From: Richelia sinica FACHB-800
GTDB lineage: Bacteria; Cyanobacteriota; Cyanobacteriia; Cyanobacteriales; Nostocaceae
Length of the DNA stretch: 64,000 bases
Direction: 5' to 3'
Assembly (NCBI RefSeq): GCF_014698825.1
Contig: NZ_JACJTT010000015.1
Span: 44,695 to 108,694, forward strand
Positions 24,912 to 33,259 of this stretch are shown one piece after another. Positions within the stretch are counted from its first letter, which is position 1. Each line of letters begins with the position of its first letter. The position numbers and the translations under genes were made by a program. The notes under the pieces are model-generated. The model ran no database searches and was not told the DNA's origin. It saw nothing but the letters and a program-made list of their open reading frames with translations.

Positions 24912-26957
24912 TTAGGCGTTTTGTAACCCCAGTTTTGCCAAGCCATTCTCGGCTGATTTTTTAATATAATCATCATTTTTTGTAAGAGGTAATAAATTAC
25001 TATTATCTAGTGATTTTGGTTGATAACCTATGACAATTTTCTTCAGTAGAAAGCTGATGTAATTTGCATCATTGATAGCAGCGGCTTGACATAAAGCAAC
25101 TACATTTATATTTAAATCTTCTGGAATGATACAACTAGCATTTTTAACAACAAATAATTTTTCATGTTCGGTTGGGTTGTATTCTTCTCCTTCAATAAAT
25201 AACTCTTCAAATAGTTTTTCGCCTGGGCGCAAACCAGTAAATATAATTTCAATATCTTTATCAACTTCGTATCCAGACAGGCGAATTAACTCCTCGGCTA
25301 AGTCCACAATTTTTACGGGTTTACCCATATTAAGCATTAAGACTTCACCGCTACGACCCAAGACTACAGCTTGTAAAACTAGTTGTACTGCTTCTGGTAT
25401 GGTCATGAAATAACGGCAAATATCAGGATGAGTAACAGTAACTGGTCCACCTGCGGCAATTTGTTTTTTAAAAGTAGGTACTACACTACCACGACTTCCT
25501 AAAACATTACCAAATCGGACAGCTAAATAAGGCTTACCACTTTGTCTTGCAGCTTGCAATACTAACATTTCAGCAACTCTTTTACTGGCACCCATGACAT
25601 TAGTTGGTTTAACAGCTTTATCTGTAGAAATCATCACAAAATGTTGGACATTGTATTGCAGCGCCATATCTAATAAATTTTTGGTTCCCAGCACATTATT
25701 AGTAATAGCTTCTGATGAATTTAATTCCATTAGAGGAACGTGCTTATGAGCAGCTGCATGAAAAATTACGTCGGGTCGGCATTTTTCAAATGCCTGTTTG
25801 AGGCGATCGCGACAGCGAATATCACCGATAAATGTATATATCTCAGGTGTATGTAGTTGATCTTTGCTATCTTCTTGGAGTATTTTAATTAACTGCTCTA
25901 ATTCTTGCTGAATATTGAAAACAGAATTTTCTCCATGTCCAATTAAAATCATTTGAGCAGGACGACATTTGCAAATTTGACGACAAAGTTCGCTACCAAT
26001 TGATCCACCTGCACCTGTAATTAGTACAACTTTGCCTTTAAGAAATTGCAATACCCTTTCTATATCTGTTTGTATTGGTTCGCGTCTGAGTAAGTCTTCA
26101 ATTCTGACATCTCGAATGCTGTCTACTCTTACCCGACCATTGAGGATTTCGTGTATTCCTGGTAAAGTGCTAGTCTGAATACCCTTTGCTTTGCAAATAT
26201 CCACGATTTCTCGAATCACCGTACCCGCAACTGATGGCATGGCAATGATGACTTTATGAATTTGCAGAGATTGGACAGACTCAGGAATTGTATAGTGATC
26301 GCCTACTACTGGAATCCCACGAATCTTGACGTGTAATTTTTGCGGATCGTCATCAATGAATGCAATAGGATTGAAACCAAGCTGCGGATTTCTTTGCATT
26401 TCTTCTACAAGACTAATGCCAGCATTACCTGCTCCTACAATCAGTACGCGCTCTTGTAGAGTAGATACTGTATAATTTTGGCTGATTCTATCTAAAATCC
26501 GAATGCTGAAACGTACTCCACTCACAAGAATACACGAAAACAAGCCATCAATTAATGGAAATGATGGAGGTAATTCAGCTATATTAGAAAACGGTAGTAA
26601 ATCACAGTTATAAAATATCAACATTTGGACAACTAATATGATACCCATAGACAAGATAATATTGATTAATTCTTCAATACTCGCATAGCGCCAATAGAGC
26701 TTATAAAAGCGTAATTTATACAATATAGTTATTTTGACTATTAAAAAAAATATTGTGATTTTTCCTAACTCAGATATATATGTTTCCAGTCTTGTCTGTC
26801 CGTCTAAACTAAGAAGCAAAGCAAATAAGGGCGTGATGGCAAAGATAGCACAATCAAAAATAATTAAATACTTATTTCTAAGATTCAGAAAATTTTGATA
26901 CAAAGAGTTAAAGTATTTTTGTAGAAACTGATGGTTTTGAAAAATTAGGTGTTCCAT
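24912..26957 (-). CDS. FlaA1/CapD/WbpM-like membrane nucleotide-sugar 4,6-dehydratase
   Basis: The 681-residue protein has about four N-terminal membrane helices (residues 30-150). A first Rossmann-like domain (VGAGNAG, 174-180) and a C-terminal SDR domain (TGAGGSIG, 314-321) follow. The active region is STDKAVKPTNVMGASKR, with Met455 in place of the usual Tyr and Lys459, as in WbpM/FlaA1-type UDP-GlcNAc 4,6-dehydratases. It makes a 4-keto-6-deoxy sugar, a natural substrate for the DegT aminotransferase. It is the first gene of the cluster, so its upstream region (26958-27200) should carry the main promoter. Confidence 0.92.
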   Translation of the reverse strand: MEHLIFQNHQFLQKYFNSLYQNFLNLRNKYLIIFDCAIFAITPLFALLLSLDGQTRLETYISELGKITIFFLIVKITILYKLRFYKLYWRYASIEELINIILSMGIILVVQMLIFYNCDLLPFSNIAELPPSFPLIDGLFSCILVSGVRFSIRILDRISQNYTVSTLQERVLIVGAGNAGISLVEEMQRNPQLGFNPIAFIDDDPQKLHVKIRGIPVVGDHYTIPESVQSLQIHKVIIAMPSVAGTVIREIVDICKAKGIQTSTLPGIHEILNGRVRVDSIRDVRIEDLLRREPIQTDIERVLQFLKGKVVLITGAGGSIGSELCRQICKCRPAQMILIGHGENSVFNIQQELEQLIKILQEDSKDQLHTPEIYTFIGDIRCRDRLKQAFEKCRPDVIFHAAAHKHVPLMELNSSEAITNNVLGTKNLLDMALQYNVQHFVMISTDKAVKPTNVMGASKRVAEMLVLQAARQSGKPYLAVRFGNVLGSRGSVVPTFKKQIAAGGPVTVTHPDICRYFMTIPEAVQLVLQAVVLGRSGEVLMLNMGKPVKIVDLAEELIRLSGYEVDKDIEIIFTGLRPGEKLFEELFIEGEEYNPTEHEKLFVVKNASCIIPEDLNINVVALCQAAAINDANYISFLLKKIVIGYQPKSLDNSNLLPLTKNDDYIKKSAENGLAKLGLQNA

Positions 26958-27349
26958 TTCTATGTAATTTGCTAGTGATTTATTGCTATTATTAGTTGTC
27001 AGAAAACATCAATCTAAGATAGTTTTTCCTATCCATCATCTATGTACTGGTAAATCTTATTTGACTTATTCTGCTTATGAGGTACTTCATGCTAATGTTG
27101 ACTATTGAAATTTTCAATAGCAATAAATACCGTTGTAAAAATATGATGAAGAAAGAAGAAGTCGTGTTTCACTTGGTAGCTTTATAAGGCTAAACGCTGC
27201 AATCTTTATTCAAGATTTTTTTATCAAATTTTACGCTATTAAGTCTCGCCGAATTGGCACTGATTTAGGTGAGTTTGATCAAAAAGGCTCAGTGCGGATG
27301 AAATATGTTGTACTTCAGCAGTGTTTTTACGCGATTAAATCTATGATAA
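26958..27349. other. Upstream region of the polysaccharide cluster, with eroded DNA on the right
   Basis: The left part should contain the cluster promoter and holds the palindrome at 27102-27120. A start-less plus-strand frame from about 27211 to 27354 contains the phrase FYAIKS twice and has no recognised domain. It may belong with the transposase remnant that follows. Confidence 0.35.
27102..27120. promoter_or_regulatory. 19-bp perfect palindrome upstream of the polysaccharide cluster
   Basis: CTATTGAAATTTTCAATAG has 9-bp perfect arms around a single T. It is 145 bp upstream of the first gene of the minus-strand cluster. Size and symmetry fit a dimeric regulator's operator better than a terminator, because no run of T follows. 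Confidence 0.35.
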
Positions 27350-27568
27350 ATGCATAATCTACAAATTTATGCAGGCATGGTACTAAATCAAATGATTCAA
27401 CTCATGCCTGGGATTTTACTCCGGGGTTCCACTCCAGCCAAACCACCAAAACCACGAAGTAAATCTCCGGGTTGGAAGATCGGACAGCAAAGGCAACGTA
27501 GAATTCGCTATCCCATTGTTAAAAAGCGTACTTTACCTTCACTTAAAGCCCAGCCAAAAACTGCTTGA
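27350..27568 (+). pseudogene. C-terminal remnant of a transposase
   Basis: The 72-codon frame is rich in Pro, Lys and Arg. Its middle reads AKPPKPRSKSPGWKIGQQRQ, followed by RRIRYPIVKKR. This resembles the basic tail (PRGKSPGW..G..R..R.RYPxVKK) of a common family of cyanobacterial transposases, as I remember it. No catalytic part is left. The assignment is from pattern memory and would need a search. Confidence 0.5.
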
Positions 27569-28046
27569 TGTTTAATTTTTTGTATTTTTCACTTTGCTTT
27601 TCTTCAACTCAGCGTCCCTGAGTCCTTTTGTGTTTTTAGTCTCAAGTTCAGTTGGATAGATTTTTTAAAAGCTGAAAGTTTGAATTTAATTTGATTAAAA
27701 TACAACCAAAGAATAATTCAAATACAAAATAGATTATTTATAAGTAACAGCAGATGGTAATAGTTTTTTTAGACAAAATGAATGCAAAATTATGTCACGA
27801 TAAAATTGCCTACAACAAGACTGAAGTGCTAACAGAAATATCTACTAAAGAACAGCAAGTTTTAAGTGGATAAAACTAGGTCTGCTAGAGCTACGAAGGT
27901 TATTGTCCGTATTATCTCACACAATGCAAAGTTTGTGCGACTTGCCACTAGCTTTAAATTACATATTGAAAAAAGTGCAAAAGATACGAGGACTCAGCAG
28001 CGTTTTTAGTTCAATTCAAACCTACTTGAAGTTTTGAGGAAATGTT
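27569..28046. other. Spacer before the C1 peptidase gene
   Basis: The stretch is AT-rich and includes the short leader-peptide-like ORF at 27754-27873. The peptidase ribosome site GAGGAAA lies at its right end. No other feature is seen. Confidence 0.35.
27754..27873 (+). CDS. Small peptide resembling a double-glycine-type leader
   Basis: The 39-codon ORF (an internal ATG at 27778 gives 31 codons) ends with VLTEISTKEQQVLSG followed by TAA. The pattern of an acidic helix, then E-Q-Q-x-L-S-G, matches leaders of cyanobacterial bacteriocin-like peptides, which normally continue with a second Gly and a core peptide. Here translation stops after the first Gly, so it is either a leader without core, a truncated precursor, or coincidence. 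No good ribosome site is seen. It lies 173 bp before the C1 peptidase gene. Confidence 0.3.
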   Translation: MVIVFLDKMNAKLCHDKIAYNKTEVLTEISTKEQQVLSG

Positions 28047-29132
28047 ATGGAGCTTGTAAAACTGCAAGAAGCCATTGAGCGTGCAGGTGCTAACTGGCAA
28101 GGAGGCGAAACTACTCTGTCTCAACTCTCAGATCAAGAAAAGCAGATGCGTCTGGGCTTTCAGCCCCGTCCAGATGAACCCTCCCTACAAGAGCTTGAAC
28201 AAATAGGGCGCATTAACTATGAGGCTTTCATAACATTTAAAGCTCAGGGTCAGACTGTTGGTTATCCAAATGTCTATGATTTGCGAACCGGAGGTTTTGT
28301 CACATCTATTAAAGATCAAAAAAATTGCGGCTCCTGTGTTGCCTTTGGTACAGTCGCAACCATTGAAGCAACTTTCCGTCGTCAACGTAATAATCCAAAC
28401 CTGAATATAGATTTGTCAGAAGCCCACTTGTTTTACTGTTATGCCAAAAATGAAGGTATGAACTGCAAGACAGGTTGGTGGCCTGATCACGCAATGGAAG
28501 CTGCCAAAAAGGGCATTGTTGATGAAGCTTGCTTCCCTTACACACCAGGGGATCAGGACTGTAAGCTTTGTTCTGATTCGCAGAATCGTCTGGTAACTAT
28601 TAGTAATTATCACAAGATTACAGATATATCTGCAATGAAAGAATGGTTATCTAGTCGTGGTGCGCTCAGTGGTTGCTTTAGCGTCTATGACGATTTCTTT
28701 TCTTATAAAAGCGGTGTTTATCGTCATGTAACTGGTGATTTAAAAGGTGGACACTGTATATCAATCATTGGTTATAATGACAACCAAGGATGCTGAATTT
28801 GCAAAAACAGTTGGGATACTGATTGGGGTGAGCAGGGCTTCTTCAAAATTGCTTATGGTGAGTGTGGAATTGAAGCCTCGGTCTATGCAGCAGACGGAAT
28901 TGCAGAAACAGGTTGGTTAAATAATGTGAAAGTTCAAGGACTTTGGACTAACAACCAAAATCTCAATTCCTATGTATACTTCAGTGAAGGCATTGGTTGG
29001 CGTAGGCTATGTACCTCTAATACCAATGATCATCTAGATATGCTAGTACAATTAGCAGCATCCAAAGAACAAGATCACCTTGTGTCTGTTTACGAAAATA
29101 ACGGAATTATTACTCAGGTTTATGCTTGGTAA
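28047..29132 (+). pseudogene. Papain-like C1 peptidase interrupted by one in-frame TGA
   Basis: The gene starts with ATG after GAGGAAATGTT. Codons 1-249 encode an N-terminal segment and most of a C1A peptidase: oxyanion Gln91, CGSCVAF with catalytic Cys97 (Val replaces the usual Trp after it), and GGHCISIIGY with catalytic His236. Codon 250 is TGA (28794-28796), where C1 peptidases have Trp (GYWIVKNSWG). The same frame then continues without another stop through CKNSWDTDWGE (catalytic Asn254) and a C-terminal module of about 67 residues ending YAW, to 29132. The full reading is 361 codons. A single TGG-to-TGA change explains it. Without readthrough the product lacks the catalytic Asn and the C-terminal module. 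No signal peptide is visible. Confidence 0.85.
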
Positions 29133-29295
29133 GCAAAATTTACTGATTAGTAACAGCTAGTTTTTTCAGCATAATGAGTTGACAAAAATGAGATATCACA
29201 CACCTTGAAACTAGTCACCGTTACGCATGATTGTTGAAATTTTGTTGTAGTAATTTACGCAAGAATTCAAGTTACTTTAATAGAGAATTTTAATC

Positions 29296-29748
29296 ATGAC
29301 TCAAGTATCTGCGTCAAACCCTGCTGTAGCCACTATCAATGGTCAAGTGTCTAGCACACCCGTTGAACTGATGCCTCCAAACAGTGTTTCCAGCCAAAAC
29401 GGTAGCATCTTAGATTACCCCACGGTTGAACCCCCAGTCTCTACTGTGGCTGCTACGATTGATACTCGTCCTACCCAAGAGCCTCCCAGTCAATTAACAG
29501 TTCAAGAAAAAGCTATTAGTGCAGGCTGGCAAAAGGATAAAAAAGTGCTGGGGCTTTGGAGTGTGTGTTCTAATCAGCGCACTGGTTATATGTATGTTGA
29601 TGGAATGGGCTGGCGCAAGTTTGCTGACAATTCTGACAGTGCAATCATCGCATTTAATATTATTGCATCTCATGCCAAAGTGACTGGTAAAAGTGCGAAT
29701 TTCTATGAAAGCGAAGATGGTAAAATTAACACTCTTTACGTTTGGTAA
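29296..29748 (+). CDS. Small protein sharing the C-terminal module of the C1 peptidase
   Basis: The 150-residue protein has a disordered Pro/Ser/Thr-rich first half (residues 1-67). Its C-terminal module, 84-150, aligns with the last 67 residues of the C1 peptidase: V-x-GLW, then Y-x-Y and GxGWR+, a helix with I/L-A-A/S, and the closing Y-V/A-W. I do not know a named domain with this pattern. The conserved aromatic residues suggest a small binding fold. It has no signal peptide. It lies 163 bp after the peptidase gene on the same strand and before the chagasin-type inhibitor. It may be a substrate, partner or targeting protein of the peptidase. Confidence 0.65.
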   Translation: MTQVSASNPAVATINGQVSSTPVELMPPNSVSSQNGSILDYPTVEPPVSTVAATIDTRPTQEPPSQLTVQEKAISAGWQKDKKVLGLWSVCSNQRTGYMYVDGMGWRKFADNSDSAIIAFNIIASHAKVTGKSANFYESEDGKINTLYVW

Positions 29749-30033
29749 GGCTTGTTCTTCACAACTTTTTACTTCGTAGTAAGGGGCTGCCGTCCCAAAA
29801 TCTTCAGGTTAAGGCGGTAAGGTAGCAGAGGAACTGTTCCTCTGCTCCTCTGCTAACCACCATGAAAAGTTCGTGTGTTGTAGCACTATGTCAGCCTCAA
29901 GAGCCGATTCGGATTTTAAGTTGAATTAATCCAAAAAATTCTGTCTATTTTTACATAGTTTTTCAGTATAAATTTGGCAATTCATCACCATTCTGCCTAA
30001 TACCTTATAAGTTAATAAGTTTCAACATAGTTT

Positions 30034-30357
30034 ATGTCTGAAGTGACGCTATCTCAACTTAATAATGGTCAAGTTGTAACACTCAAACGTGGACAAATAC
30101 TTATACTTAGTTTGGAAGAAAATTCAACAACAGGCTATCGTTGGTCGAAACCTACCTTAAATACACAAGTCTTACAACTTAAAACTGATGAATTAAAACT
30201 GGCTAATAATGCTGGAATAGGCAGTGGTGGACAGCGTGTATTCACTTTTCAAGCTAATAATCTTGGTCAGGTGAAATTACAATTAAAAAATTTCCGTGAA
30301 TGGACTGGTGAGCAATCAACTATTGAATCCTTTGAAGTCACTGTTCTGGTCATTTAA
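30034..30357 (+). CDS. Chagasin-type (MEROPS I42) inhibitor of C1 cysteine peptidases
   Basis: The 107-residue protein has the three inhibitory loops of chagasin/ICP proteins in order. NSTTGYRW is near residue 31 (NPTTGY loop), GIGSGGQRVFTF is near 61-72 (GxGG loop), and FREWTG is near 89-94 (RPW loop, with Glu for Pro). These loops wedge into the active-site cleft of papain-like peptidases. It is an immunoglobulin-like fold of the usual length. No signal peptide is present, so it would act in the cytoplasm unless exported otherwise. Its place two genes after a C1 peptidase makes that enzyme its obvious target, which is inferred. Confidence 0.82.
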   Translation: MSEVTLSQLNNGQVVTLKRGQILILSLEENSTTGYRWSKPTLNTQVLQLKTDELKLANNAGIGSGGQRVFTFQANNLGQVKLQLKNFREWTGEQSTIESFEVTVLVI

Positions 30358-30772
30358 AATATCCTCTTAAGATATAACTTGCAACTACTAAGCAAGTTAT
30401 ATATACATGAGTTATTCTTTAATTGAATTAGAAGTAAATAGCCATTAAAAGTTGAGAAAACTTGCTTCAGAAACATTTTGTTAATTTTCCTCACCATTTA
30501 AGAATAATCTCACTTATAACAAGTGAGGAAGTAAAATATGACAGAATATAGTGTGTGAAAAAGCAATATACTGGCCTTAGTAATAAATACTCCTACTGGC
30601 AGAAGTTAGTAATAATTATTTAACCCTACAAATGAATAATGATTACCAGCAAAGCTGCTGATAAATTGTGAGGACTCACTCTTAATATTGCACGAAATTG
30701 TAGTTGGTTTAAGCTTTTGTTCAACTGTTTTAGCTTTTCACTCTTTTTGAAAAAAATGGCAGGTTTCGATTT
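30358..30772. other. Spacer between the inhibitor gene and the M6 metalloprotease gene
   Basis: Apart from the hairpin at 30372-30402 and a weaker inverted repeat TCACTT/AAGTGA near 30510, I see no coding feature. The promoter of the M6 gene probably lies in the right half. Confidence 0.4.
30372..30402 (+). terminator. Hairpin after the chagasin-type inhibitor gene
   Basis: Perfect 11-bp arms ATATAACTTGC and GCAAGTTATAT are separated by nine bases and start 14 bp after the inhibitor stop. The T-run is poor, so it may be a terminator or an mRNA-stabilising hairpin. Confidence 0.4.
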
Positions 30773-32131
30773 ATGTTTTCAAAAGATAACTGTTACTTGG
30801 TTTCCGCTTCACCAGAACTCCGATCCAGATTTCTCCGCACTAAAGAATTAGTGCAGGCGGGAGAGGGATTGCCTGACGTAGCAACAATTGATGTTCTTGA
30901 TTTGCGAACTTTCAGCTTAATTAGCAGTAGACGCAAACGCATCCATACGACAACTGGAGAACTGACTCCAGTTGTTGGTACAAGAAGAGCTTTAGTGCTT
31001 TTGGTAGATTTCTCAGACAATAAGGCTACTCAAAACCAACAACACTATGCAGATATGCTGTTTTCTAGCAGCAACGATGGTACAGTGAGCTTGAAAGATT
31101 TTTACTGGGAAGCTTCTTACCACAAACTGACAGTAACTGGTGAGGTCAGTGGTCAGGGAGGAGCTACACATGGTTGGTATCGCGCTCCAAGACCATACTC
31201 CTATTACACCAACAATAATTTTGGCACAGGTTTTTATCCACAAAATACTCAGAAGCTAGTGGAAGATTTAGTGGATTTGGCAGACCCCTTTGTAAATTTC
31301 GCTGACTATGACAATGATGGTGATGGAATTGTAGATGCTGTATTCATTGTTCATGCGGGTTCTGGAGCAGAAGTTACTGGTAACAAAAACCACATTTGGT
31401 CGCATAAATGGGAAATTTCACCAAAAACTGTAGATGGTGTGAAGGTTCAAAGCTACAGCATTGAGCCTGAAGACGGAAAAATTGGTGTATTTTGTCATGA
31501 ATTAGGACACGTATTTGGATTACCAGACCTTTATGACACTGACTACAGTTCATCTGGTACTGGTGATTGGGATTTGATGGCTGCTGGAAGTTGGAATAAT
31601 GGTGGACAAACACCAGCCCACCCAACTGCTTATTGTAAAGTTAAACTCGGATGGGTAAAACCCGTGACAATCTTCAATAGCCAACAAAATGTCACCATTA
31701 AACCCTATGCTACTAATGATGGACAAATCTACAAACTGCCAATCAAAGAGATTAACAGTAAGGAATATTTCTTACTTTCAAATCGTCAGAAAAAAGGGTT
31801 TGATCGGTACTTACCGGGTAAAGGTCTAATCATTGAACATATAGACGAAAATAAAACTGGTAATACCAACGATACTCACTACCTAGTTGACATTGAACAG
31901 TGTGATGGCAAGCTAGACCTGAATAAGGGTGCAAATAGCGGAGATGCTAACGATCCATTCCCTTATGGTATGAACAGTTCTTTTACGGACAGCACTACAC
32001 CCAACAGCAAAGCATACGATGGTTCTGATTCAGAGATTGCGATCGCTGATATCCAACGCAAAGGAGATAACATTACTGTAGATATTAAGTCTGGGGTACT
32101 ACACGCTCCTAAGATCCCTGTGGCTCGATAA
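30773..32131 (+). CDS. M6-family (immune inhibitor A-like) metalloprotease
   Basis: The 452-residue protein has the zinc motif HELGHVFGLPD with His242, Glu243 and His246, and a downstream GDWDLMAAGSW with the Met-turn at Met269. An acidic Ca2+-binding loop, DYDNDGDGIVD, lies at about residues 178-188. This pattern is typical of M6 peptidases such as immune inhibitor A. Secreted M6 enzymes have a signal and propeptide. Here the N-terminus MFSKDNCYLVSASPELRSRF has no signal peptide, so location is unclear. It follows the C1 peptidase, shared-module and inhibitor genes on the same strand, with a 415-bp gap suggesting its own promoter. Confidence 0.88.
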   Translation: MFSKDNCYLVSASPELRSRFLRTKELVQAGEGLPDVATIDVLDLRTFSLISSRRKRIHTTTGELTPVVGTRRALVLLVDFSDNKATQNQQHYADMLFSSSNDGTVSLKDFYWEASYHKLTVTGEVSGQGGATHGWYRAPRPYSYYTNNNFGTGFYPQNTQKLVEDLVDLADPFVNFADYDNDGDGIVDAVFIVHAGSGAEVTGNKNHIWSHKWEISPKTVDGVKVQSYSIEPEDGKIGVFCHELGHVFGLPDLYDTDYSSSGTGDWDLMAAGSWNNGGQTPAHPTAYCKVKLGWVKPVTIFNSQQNVTIKPYATNDGQIYKLPIKEINSKEYFLLSNRQKKGFDRYLPGKGLIIEHIDENKTGNTNDTHYLVDIEQCDGKLDLNKGANSGDANDPFPYGMNSSFTDSTTPNSKAYDGSDSEIAIADIQRKGDNITVDIKSGVLHAPKIPVAR

Positions 32132-32189
32132 GCAAGGTGGTAACAAGAGTATAAATTCAATATCCTGAACTGAGAACATTACACCCATG

Positions 32190-32218
32190 AGGTTGCTGAA
32201 TCGCTCATTTAGCAACCT
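32190..32218 (+). terminator. Hairpin after the M6 metalloprotease gene
   Basis: Arms AGGTTGCTGAAT and ATTTAGCAACCT pair over 12 positions with one G-T pair and a five-base loop, 59 bp after the stop codon. It is likely a transcription terminator, although only a short T-stretch is near. Confidence 0.45.
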
Positions 32219-32335
32219 TACAGCGATTTTCGGGTAAATGATTACCATTTTTTTGTCTCATGCAGAGGTGCAGAGAATAATCAAGAGTGTGGTCTAAATA
32301 TATGAAAACCGCTATAAATTGGTTGGGTAAGTAAT

Positions 32336-32773
32336 ATGAGTAAGATTTTCAAGTGGTTATTATTTGCTCTTGCTCTTACTATTGGGTTATCGAGATTTGC
32401 AATAAATGCCACTTCACTTAACTCTGTAAGACATGATGTTGCAGTTGAGATTTTAGGGGGAAAGCATTTTATGGCATCAAAGTTACAGGGAATAATGGCA
32501 GCACCTAATCAAAGTGAAATAGAAGCAAAGGTGTTGCATATTGAACAATCCAACCAATTTCCGGATAAATGGTATTTAGAATTAGAAATTCTAGAAAGTA
32601 AAAATATAACAGGAGGTAATTTCGCTCAGACAGGAGATAAAGTCAAAGCATTTACTATTCAATCCAGCCTTAATTTTGCGAAAAATAATATAATTACTGC
32701 TCAAGCCGAGTTTTTAGGTGATGCACACGGTGGTTTCTTTCGGCTGAATAATATTGAGGTTTTCAAACCATAA
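32336..32773 (+). CDS. Small exported protein, unknown function
   Basis: The 145-residue product has a clear signal sequence or anchor (IFKWLLFALALTIGLSRFAI). A predicted beta-rich domain of about 110 residues follows, with alternating hydrophobic strands such as WYLELEILESK and VKAFTIQSS. No cysteines or catalytic motif are seen and no family is recognised. It follows the M6 metalloprotease after 204 bp on the same strand. It might be a periplasmic partner or substrate, but this rests on position only. Confidence 0.6.
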   Translation: MSKIFKWLLFALALTIGLSRFAINATSLNSVRHDVAVEILGGKHFMASKLQGIMAAPNQSEIEAKVLHIEQSNQFPDKWYLELEILESKNITGGNFAQTGDKVKAFTIQSSLNFAKNNIITAQAEFLGDAHGGFFRLNNIEVFKP

Positions 32774-32823
32774 TTGTGCTTTTTTGAAAGTTAAATTACC
32801 CAATCCTAATCTGATAGTTCGGA

Positions 32824-33105
32824 CTACTGATAACTACTTGCTTGACGGTTGAACATGAGATGATATTGTCCGCCTCTTGCTATTAATTCCTCATGACTTC
32901 CTGTTTCTAAGCTGTTGCGTTTTTAATTTGCACATAGATGATGGTCAGGATGTCTACTCCGCATAATTTACATTAAATGATGGTATGCAAATTATAGGAT
33001 TTTCAGCTTATAATCTTGCCATTTTCTAAAACAATAATCCGGTCTGCCAGTTTGGATACAGCTAAACGATGACTGATGACAACAACCATTTTATAGCTAT
33101 CATTT
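32824..33105 (-). pseudogene. Two fragments of an ABC exporter ATPase domain
   Basis: On the minus strand, about 33003-33105 reads YKMVVVISHRLAVSKLADRI followed by IVLENGKIIS and a TGA. Then about 32824-32920 reads GSHEELIARGGQYHLMFNRQ and ends in TAG. These are the H-loop (ISHRL) and the conserved C-terminal GSHEEL tail of MsbA/PCAT-type exporters, separated by about 80 bp of unrelated DNA flanked by AATTTGCA/TGCAAATT repeats. The gene's upstream part is replaced by an IS630 fragment. It is a dead gene, but it shows that an exporter once stood beside the protease genes. Confidence 0.7.
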
Positions 33106-33244
33106 GGGCTTTTCTTTGACACCACAGATTAATCGTATTGCGACTGATATTGAACAATTGGCTCGCCTCACTCTTTTTGAGACCGTCCAACTCAATTGCT
33201 TGCATCACCTTTTTCCGGAAATCATCACTATAAGGTTTAGCCAT
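33106..33244 (-). pseudogene. N-terminal fragment of an IS630-family transposase
   Basis: The ATG at 33244 starts MAKPYSDDFRKKVMQAIELD, followed by GLKKSEASQLFNISRNTINLW, the N-terminal helix-turn-helix of IS630-type transposases. The frame then runs directly into the ABC exporter remnant in another reading frame. The DDE catalytic part is missing. The DNA to the right (about 33244-33310) probably contains the left end of the element. Confidence 0.75.
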
Positions 33245-33259
33245 ATAAGTTTGAATCAC

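Noticed and set aside
28794..28796. UGA as selenocysteine in the C1 peptidase
   Set aside because: The residue expected at this site is Trp, not a catalytic Cys, and I see no reason for a selenocysteine insertion signal. Nonsense mutation or an error is simpler.
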